DNA of 11,649 nt. Source: Rhodocyclaceae bacterium (GTDB lineage: Bacteria > Pseudomonadota > Gammaproteobacteria > Burkholderiales > Rhodocyclaceae). Positions 7,501 to 11,649 of this stretch are shown in pieces; the first letter of the stretch is position 1; every line of letters begins with the position of its first letter. Where the stretch lies: assembly GCA_017444505.1 (NCBI GenBank), contig JAFSWK010000223.1, forward strand, positions 1 through 11,649. Direction: 5' to 3'. The notes beneath the pieces are model-generated. The model searched no databases. It was not told where the DNA came from and saw only the letters and a list, made by a program, of their open reading frames with translations. A program made the position numbers and the translations under genes.

Positions 7501-8119
7501 CGGGAGCGACAATGGCCAGAAACAGCAGCACGTGCGGGGTGGTATCCAGCGTGCCCGGATACAGCCTCATCCGGCGCATCAGCCGCGAGGCCAGCCATGC
7601 CTGCACGCAAAACACCGGCGCCAGCGTCAGCGCCCAACCGCCAATGTCCGGAAAACCGTCGGCGCGCCAAACCGCCGCCAGCAGCGCCAGCGAGCCAAAC
7701 AAAATGCCCGGCAGCGCCTTGACATCGCGCCACAACATGGCCGCCAGCGCCACGCCGGTAGGCGCAAAAAAGATGGTTTCATGCCCCGGCGAGGCCGGAA
7801 TCATCAAGGAAAGACAGCCGATGGCCACATGCAGCAGCGCAATCAGCAACGTCTCCAGCACAAAACGGAAAGAACCCCACGGCACTTCGCGCCATGCCGC
7901 CTGCTCGGCAGCATACAGCGCCGGGTCAGCGGGCGCAGAGCCTTCGCCCACCAACGTATTGAGCAGCCGCGAAAACGCACTCTGCGAAGCAGAAGCCTCC
8001 TCGCTCACCCCCAGGGCAGCCCGCGCCGAAGACAGGGTAAACAAGCCCTGCGCAACGGGGGGCGTCGCACCCGCATTTTCTTCTTCTTCCCTGGGGGGAG
8101 ATTTGCTCTGTGCATCCAT
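4580..8119 (-). CDS. MASE1-CHASE-PAS-like-GGDEF-EAL membrane sensor, c-di-GMP cyclase/phosphodiesterase
   Basis: A 1179-residue inner-membrane signalling protein with both c-di-GMP synthesis and hydrolysis domains. After a cytoplasmic N-terminal extension of about 80 residues comes a multi-span MASE1-like region (about 83-285, including FFAPTGVALAAMLW). Next is a periplasmic CHASE-like domain (about 300-480, with WLPMVPSVQREEFE), a further membrane span (about 588-607), a PAS-like segment (about 636-735), GGDEF (about 745-915) and EAL (about 925-1170). The active-site motif GGDEF is at 830-834, and the inhibitory I-site RQGD at 821-824 has the correct 5-residue spacing. The EAL motif is at 958-960. 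NVS, LEITET, DDFGTGYS (about 1079-1086), the IKLD lysine and VVAEGVET are all present, so both activities look intact; which dominates cannot be told from sequence. It is the last gene of the minus-strand cluster, 99 bp after the globin gene. The start has only a weak ribosome site. Confidence 0.93.
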   Translation of the reverse strand: MDAQSKSPPREEEENAGATPPVAQGLFTLSSARAALGVSEEASASQSAFSRLLNTLVGEGSAPADPALYAAEQAAWREVPWGSFRFVLETLLIALLHVAIGCLSLMIPASPGHETIFFAPTGVALAAMLWRDVKALPGILFGSLALLAAVWRADGFPDIGGWALTLAPVFCVQAWLASRLMRRMRLYPGTLDTTPHVLLFLAIVAPVSALLEPFAALTLLLVSGLSLGVALPVAVVWWLGGICCTMLLTPALLVCWGLPRTAWSPRLWQVLVPSLMAAVLSALAASVFVSSQQMMEKAAFESTASHHVEHFGRRLDEQVFMLQDLAAFVETLRGKMTPQMFQHQLAHMQKRYPELRGVYWLPMVPSVQREEFEARMRVLSGQRDFQIITSRADEASFLLPIAFASPPGAGRLGEDVLDDTRMSDAATLAIRLEEGAAARIIGNGEMVYFFPVAGDRQLPPRKPGGPPSATLTPGVAGLVMAVVDLQALAEEALVEPMDGLTDSAIFVSPTSFDSGRMDWCLFADDGASVPLAASLHCKNRLRHASALDVSYKRALMPGGQRLVVVLYMPGDGAPAGWDWLWPGGVFGMLVIVALVAAFLLISAGHAREHMELAAARATELTRTKQQQPVALSRMQLLSKLAIWEYEPATRATICSDEFFTLFGLSPGDDVPDLRQVVQIFSSKERHRFVQMLNNVRQSLYEQGQDFSVGGRVLHVGLEGDAGEDGKLCRLVLRAQDVTMMRKTEEDIRQMALLDPLTKLPNRSYWQEQAAKAVQRAAREQTLLAIIFVDLDHFKNINDSLGHAEGDRLLKTVSERLGRALRQGDVLGRQGGDEFVVVLPSLQSQENAAEVAQRMLTELSEPVMLGITEFTISASLGIAVFPEDGNDVTTLLKHADTAMYAAKEDGRNNFRFFVQEMNDRVHQQVILENGMRRALRDDEFTLLYQPQIEYSSGRVVGVEALLRWPHPELGNIPPDRFIPVAENCGLIDQLGRWVLRAAFTQQRLWSALGYENLLVSINVSALQLARPDFVEQVQQLLQQTRANPTRIDLEITETAIRDANETLFQRLDELVNMGLSLSLDDFGTGYSGLGALKGLPLHRIKLDRSFIHNLPDDIENAAITTASLAMASALGLDVVAEGVETAEHRDFLASYGCRFMQGYFFARPMSADDFIACFPPDRVI

Positions 8120-8150
8120 TGGCTTTTCGTTTTCGCCACATAAGGCTCAA

Positions 8151-8177
8151 GCGTGCCACGGAAAAACCGCGACACGC
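8151..8177 (-). promoter_or_regulatory. 11-bp hairpin between globin and GGDEF-EAL genes, stable only in minus-strand RNA
   Basis: Positions 8151-8161 and 8167-8177 face each other around a five-base loop (TTTTT on the minus strand). In RNA from the minus strand all 11 positions pair, two as G-U. In plus-strand RNA the same two positions become C-A mismatches. It lies 32 bp upstream of the GGDEF-EAL start and lacks a following T run, so a processing or stability hairpin in the operon mRNA is more likely than a terminator. Confidence 0.5.
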
Positions 8178-8218
8178 CCGGAGCCGTACTGTTTGTGGCG
8201 ACGCCTCTACAGCGGAGT

Positions 8219-8761
8219 CTAGACCTCCCCGGTCAACAAACGGCGAGCCAGCCGCTCGCTGCCAGTCAGCTCGGAGAGGTGCAACAGTTGGCAGTTTTCA
8301 TAGGCCTGATTGAACGTGGCCGTATCCAGCGCCAGCACCTTGCGGAAGGCATCGACCGCCGCCGGCCCCCTGGCGGCGGCAATCTTTTCCCCGTGGCGGC
8401 TGATGACATCCAGCATCATCAGCGGATAGCGCACCGGCAAGCCAATGAGCACGTGCTTCAGGCCAATGGCCAGGCGGCTGGCGGCATAGGCATCATCATA
8501 CTTGCCGCTGAACAGTTCCATGAACCACTTGGTCAGCGTCACCCGCAGCGCATCCGGGTCAGTGATGAATTCGCGCGTGAATTCGTGCGCCAGCAGGCGC
8601 TGGTAAAACTCATCGACCATCGCCCGCACATTGGCGCGCGCTTCGTCCTGAAGGCTGGCCAGCAGCGCGCATTCTTCCGGCGTAATCTGCAACATATCCA
8701 GCAGCTCGCGCACGACGGCCTCGTCTTTCGTCGCCCAGCTTTTACGATCCTCGACAGTCAT
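8219..8761 (-). CDS. Stand-alone sensor globin (protoglobin / globin-coupled-sensor type)
   Basis: A 180-residue all-helical protein resembling the heme globin domain of globin-coupled sensors (protoglobin family). The strongest signature is the F-helix region GLKHVLIGLPVRY, with the candidate proximal heme ligand His103. Upstream are FYQRLL (Tyr53, a likely distal-side residue) and the FITDP segment typical of the family. The length covers one globin domain only, with no attached transmitter, so it is a single-domain sensor globin. The likely ligands are O2, NO or CO; this is family knowledge, not seen here. The frame extends 19 codons upstream, but ATG 8761 is chosen because GGGAGG stands five bases before it and the longer version would overlap the Roadblock gene. 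It starts 13 bp after the Roadblock stop and precedes the GGDEF-EAL gene, so the output probably passes to neighbouring proteins. Confidence 0.85.
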   Translation of the reverse strand: MTVEDRKSWATKDEAVVRELLDMLQITPEECALLASLQDEARANVRAMVDEFYQRLLAHEFTREFITDPDALRVTLTKWFMELFSGKYDDAYAASRLAIGLKHVLIGLPVRYPLMMLDVISRHGEKIAAARGPAAVDAFRKVLALDTATFNQAYENCQLLHLSELTGSERLARRLLTGEV

Positions 8762-8766
8762 GGAAG

Positions 8767-8772
8767 CCTCCC
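8767..8772 (-). promoter_or_regulatory. Ribosome binding site deciding the globin start
   Basis: GGGAGG on the minus strand sits 5 nt before ATG 8761, inside the short gap after the Roadblock stop. It supports the 180-residue form over the longer open frame. Confidence 0.8.
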
Positions 8773-8774
8773 GT

Positions 8775-9143
8775 TCAGAGGATGTTCGCCAGTTGTTCGA
8801 CGGTGTCAGAGGCCTCAATCTTGATCAGCCCCACGTTGCTGTCCTTGGGCGCAATCAGCGCCAGGCAGGCTTTCGTGCCGACGAGATAGATGAAGATGCG
8901 CCCCTCGGAAGCCAGCAGGCTCATTTCGAGCACCTGGCCGGTACGCAGCGATTCGGTAATACGGCGGCTCACGCCGATGGCCGTGGCAGCCATCGCGGCC
9001 ACCCGCGCCGGATCAACGCTCTGGTCATTGATTGCCTGCACAATCGGCATACCGTCCAGCGTGCCCAACAGGCTCCCCTTCAGCCCCGGAATGGCTTGGC
9101 TGAGGCGTTCCAGCGCAGATTGCAATTGTTCATGCTTGCTCAT
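8775..9143 (-). CDS. Roadblock/LC7-domain protein
   Basis: A 122-residue single-domain protein of the Roadblock/LC7 superfamily, which in bacteria includes MglB-type GTPase-activating partners of small Ras-like GTPases. The fold pattern is visible: an N-terminal helix (QLQSALERLSQAIPG), a first strand pair with GSLLGTLDGMPIVQA, a long central helix (ARVAAMAATAIGVSRRITESL), then strands LEMSLLASEGRIFIYLVG and KACLALIAP, and a C-terminal helix. It lacks extra domains. It follows the small GTPase gene by 49 bp and precedes the globin by 13 bp. By analogy with MglA/MglB it may act as GAP or as a scaffold on the GTPase. Whether it has real GAP activity cannot be told from sequence. The start is well supported by AAAGGAG 7 nt upstream. 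Confidence 0.88.
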   Translation of the reverse strand: MSKHEQLQSALERLSQAIPGLKGSLLGTLDGMPIVQAINDQSVDPARVAAMAATAIGVSRRITESLRTGQVLEMSLLASEGRIFIYLVGTKACLALIAPKDSNVGLIKIEASDTVEQLANIL

Positions 9144-9150
9144 AACTCGG

Positions 9151-9157
9151 CTCCTTT
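9151..9157 (-). promoter_or_regulatory. Strong ribosome binding site of the Roadblock gene
   Basis: AAAGGAG on the minus strand, 7 nt before ATG 9143. It is stronger than any site for the GTPase gene, which lacks one and appears to be translationally coupled. Roadblock protein may therefore be made in excess. Confidence 0.75.
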
Positions 9158-9174
9158 CAAAACACTCCTAAAAC

Positions 9175-9203
9175 AAAAAAGACCGGCACGCCTCAGGCTG
9201 CCG
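9175..9203 (-). terminator. Attenuator-like hairpin at the GTPase-Roadblock junction
   Basis: On the minus strand CGGCA (9203-9199) plus GCC (9198-9196) pair with GGC (9192-9190) plus TGCCG (9188-9184), with one bulged base at 9189. The 3-nt loop (9195-9193) is the TGA stop codon of the GTPase gene. Three bases later comes a run of six T residues (9180-9175). The short stem and the gap before the T run suggest a partial terminator or attenuator rather than a full stop, since the downstream genes appear to belong to the same cluster. Confidence 0.5.
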
Positions 9204-9723
9204 ACACGGCGGATTCCACCTGCTTCATCAGACAGACGACCGCCGAACGCACACTTTCGCGGTTTTCGGCATTAATCGGCACCACCTGATCTTCCGGCAG
9301 GTTGAAATAACTGGCGATGTCTTTGGCCTGCCAGCCCTTGGGTGCGATGTCGTGGCGCGTGGAGGCGATGACAAAGGGCACCGGGTGGCGGCTGGTGACA
9401 TATTCCAGAATCTTGCGCGCATGAGGGAAATCTTCCGGACGGTCGCAGGGCACCAGCAAGAGCAGCCCCAGCGCACCACGGCTCAGTTCATCCCACATGA
9501 AATCAAAACGTTCCTGACCCGGCGTGCCGAAGATGTGCACCATGTAGTCGCCCAGGTCAATCTGACCGAAATCAAGCGCCACCGTGGTGTGGGTTTTCCC
9601 AATTACCTCGGTGCTCAACTCGTCGGTATTCACCACGGGGGTTTGCGACAACGTGCGAATCAGCGTTGTCTTGCCCGCCCCGACCGGGCCGGAGATTACG
9701 ATTTTTACTGCTTTCTTACTCAT
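9193..9723 (-). CDS. MglA/COG2229-like small Ras-type GTPase
   Basis: A 176-residue single-domain P-loop GTPase of the bacterial Ras-like (MglA / COG2229) kind, expected to switch between GTP and GDP forms. G1 (Walker A) is GPVGAGKTT at residues 12-20 with Lys18. The candidate switch I Thr is in KTHTTVALDFG (Thr46/Thr47). G3 is GTPGQERF at 66-73, with Gly in place of the usual Asp and a Pro before the Gly, as seen in MglA-like proteins. G4 is STRHD at 121-125 rather than NKxD, so guanine specificity should be checked. No membrane segment or lipidation motif is visible. The start ATG overlaps the stop of the DUF4388 gene by 8 bp (9716-9723), which indicates translational coupling. The Roadblock gene, a typical partner, follows directly. 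Homology to MglA is seen by motifs only; the cellular role is unknown. Confidence 0.88.
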   Translation of the reverse strand: MSKKAVKIVISGPVGAGKTTLIRTLSQTPVVNTDELSTEVIGKTHTTVALDFGQIDLGDYMVHIFGTPGQERFDFMWDELSRGALGLLLLVPCDRPEDFPHARKILEYVTSRHPVPFVIASTRHDIAPKGWQAKDIASYFNLPEDQVVPINAENRESVRSAVVCLMKQVESAVSAA

Positions 9724-10342
9724 TCAGATGTCCCATCAAACGATTGGCGATAATTGTGTTTTCCCGTTTCTGCTCGCTGCTGGCCGCCTGCGAAGTATAC
9801 GCGCGCACCGGCCAGATTTTTCTCAATTCGCGCAGCCGGTGCAAGTGACGCAGCACCTGCCCAATGTCCAGATTCAGCTTCTGGCTGATTTCTTCCGCGC
9901 AGGAACCGGCTTCCAGCATTGAGCGGGCGGCGCGCAAGAAGTTTTCCAGTTCCGGCTCAAAGGTGGCGGTGCGCCCCTTGAGCATGGAAAAGCGGGTTTG
10001 CGGGTGCGGCAGTTCGTCCAGCCCGCCGACGCCTTGCGAAGCATCGAGCTTATCCAGCAAATCGTTCCAGTGCAGCGCCAGACCGTGCGCGGGCACGTTG
10101 CCCTCTTCAAAGTGGAAAGAGCCATTGCCCGCCACCATCCGCTTGAGCAGCAGACGGATTTCGTCGGGCGAGTGCACGGCACGCTCCAGCATGAATTGCT
10201 GCACCTGGTCGCCATTCACATTCAGCCGCAGGCGCATCGAACCGGCAGCACCGGCTTCAATCACGATTGAGCCGGAGCGATTGCCCACGATGGAAACGAT
10301 TTCCCGCATGGAAAATTTGGAAAGACTCCCAAAAATTGCCAC
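9716..10342 (-). CDS. DUF4388 protein with C-terminal winged-helix-like region
   Basis: A 208-residue cytoplasmic protein, first gene of the cluster. The N-terminal region (about 1-95) fits DUF4388 (PatA-like N-terminal domain): GSLSKFSMREIVSIVG at the start, a GSIVIE strand, then a helix and GNGSFHFEEG, the usual closing G-x-F-x-F strand. From about 135 to 182 lies a helix-turn-helix-like pattern (LEAGSCAEEISQKLNL, then DIGQVLRHLHRLRELRKI), resembling a winged helix. DUF4388 proteins often occur beside bacterial small GTPases and Roadblock proteins. The frame is open far upstream, but GTG 10342 is chosen: AGGAGG lies exactly 8 nt before it and domain similarity begins there. In-frame ATGs at 10360 (before the Shine-Dalgarno sequence) and 10309 (inside the domain) fit less well. 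The role, as partner or DNA-binding output of the GTPase, is inference. Confidence 0.75.
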   Translation of the reverse strand: MAIFGSLSKFSMREIVSIVGNRSGSIVIEAGAAGSMRLRLNVNGDQVQQFMLERAVHSPDEIRLLLKRMVAGNGSFHFEEGNVPAHGLALHWNDLLDKLDASQGVGGLDELPHPQTRFSMLKGRTATFEPELENFLRAARSMLEAGSCAEEISQKLNLDIGQVLRHLHRLRELRKIWPVRAYTSQAASSEQKRENTIIANRLMGHLNE

Positions 10343-10350
10343 GAAGCATT

Positions 10351-10356
10351 TCCTCC
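10351..10356 (-). promoter_or_regulatory. Ribosome binding site that selects a GTG start
   Basis: AGGAGG on the minus strand is 8 nt before GTG 10342. An out-of-frame ATG (10349) stands only 1 nt after it, too close to be used. The in-frame ATG at 10360 lies upstream of the site. Confidence 0.75.
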
Positions 10357-10360
10357 TCAT

Positions 10361-10391
10361 GTTTTCATGGCGCAAGCGTGCGCACGAAAAC
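10361..10391 (-). promoter_or_regulatory. Leader hairpin just before the Shine-Dalgarno sequence of the DUF4388 gene
   Basis: GTTTTC (10391-10386, minus strand) pairs with GAAAAC (10366-10361), and an inner GCGC pairs with GCGC across a 6-nt loop, with small unpaired bases between. The structure ends 4 nt before AGGAGG, so it could affect ribosome access. A three-codon ATG-AAA-ACA-TGA mini-frame (10369-10358) overlaps its end. Confidence 0.4.
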
Positions 10392-10417
10392 GGGAATGTG
10401 TCTAGCGAAACTGTTGC

Positions 10418-10462
10418 GACGCGCCCCGACCCCCCGCTGGGCGCAGATTCTGGCTGCGCGTC
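10418..10462 (-). promoter_or_regulatory. Alternative stems in the 5' leader of the cluster
   Basis: Perfect 7-bp arms 10418-10424 and 10456-10462 can pair over a 31-nt loop. A second 6-bp stem (10441-10446 with 10454-10459) uses part of the same right arm, so the two cannot form together. This could be a leader switch or simply chance pairing in GC-rich DNA. Confidence 0.25.
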
Positions 10463-10474
10463 AAATGAGGCGGA

Positions 10475-10502
10475 AGCATACCACACCGCCGTGTCTCGTA
10501 AA
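10475..10502 (-). promoter_or_regulatory. Candidate sigma70 promoter of the GTPase/globin/c-di-GMP cluster
   Basis: On the minus strand a -35 element TTTACG (10502-10497) and an extended -10 element TGG-TATGCT (TATGCT at 10480-10475) are 16 bp apart. Each hexamer matches consensus at 4 of 6 positions, and TG at the extended position adds support. Transcription would begin near 10468, leaving a leader of about 125 nt before GTG 10342. It is the best candidate in the 264-bp gap (10343-10606) shared with divergent typA. No clear promoter for typA was found, though TATGTT at 10571 is a weak -10 option. Confidence 0.5.
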
Positions 10503-10606
10503 CCCCGCGAGCCGCGCCGCTGCTGCCTTTTGTGCCGACGAACGCGCTGTCTGCCGCAGCGGTTTGATGCTATGTTTGCAGGTTTCTCATTTTCCGGGGT
10601 TTTCGC

Positions 10607-11649
<1,043 letters not shown>

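Noticed and set aside
5225..8143. 972-codon open frame on the plus strand opposite the GGDEF-EAL gene
   Set aside because: It is rich in His, Gln and Arg with no recognisable domain, and the opposite strand encodes a complete multi-domain protein. It is a by-product of GC-rich codon usage.
8762..8818. Longer globin start at 8818
   Set aside because: It would overlap the end of the Roadblock gene, and GGGAGG sits correctly before ATG 8761.
10548..10576. typA promoter with -10 TATGTT at 10571
   Set aside because: No acceptable -35 element lies at the right distance, so it was not listed as a feature.

Overview
The window is GC-rich by eye, has dense proteobacterial-style operons, and most likely comes from a Gram-negative proteobacterium, probably a betaproteobacterium. 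The class assignment is inference from gene content: type II secretion genes in the order E-F-G, a MASE1/CHASE GGDEF-EAL protein, TypA/BipA, and a small-GTPase/Roadblock cassette. No rRNA, tRNA, CRISPR array or transposase was seen.

Layout. (1) Positions 2-3337, plus strand: the 3' end of a Pro/Ala/Glu-rich protein (possibly GspD), then gspE, gspF and gspG packed with gaps of 6-15 bp, closed by an intrinsic terminator at 3356-3382. (2) Positions 3402-4178, plus strand: a DUF1275/YoaK-family membrane protein that starts only 19 bp after that terminator. (3) Positions 4179-4579: a 401-bp gap between convergent genes. It holds two MITE-like inverted-repeat elements of different sequence, and at its left edge a minus-strand terminator that overlaps the end of the DUF1275 gene. 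(4) Positions 10342 down to 4580, minus strand: five co-directional genes, in transcription order a DUF4388 protein with a winged-helix-like tail, an MglA/COG2229-like small GTPase, a Roadblock/LC7 protein, a stand-alone sensor-type globin, and a 1179-residue MASE1-CHASE-PAS-like-GGDEF-EAL protein. (5) Positions 10607-11649, plus strand, divergent: the 5' part of typA/bipA, cut by the window end.

The most notable feature is the five-gene minus-strand cluster. Its first three products form a recognisable bacterial Ras-like switch (GTPase, Roadblock regulator, DUF4388 partner). The last two are a heme-globin sensor candidate and a full c-di-GMP synthase/hydrolase. The arrangement suggests that an oxygen, NO or redox signal sensed by the globin, and the GTPase state, are both linked to c-di-GMP turnover. 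Co-transcription is inferred from orientation, overlap and spacing; joint function is a hypothesis. A promoter candidate lies at 10475-10502, an attenuator-like hairpin between the GTPase and Roadblock genes, and a hairpin that pairs fully only in minus-strand RNA just before the GGDEF-EAL gene.

The start codons of three genes were set from the sequence: DUF1275 at 3402, the globin ATG at 8761 (GGGAGG five bases upstream) and the DUF4388 GTG at 10342 (AGGAGG eight bases upstream).
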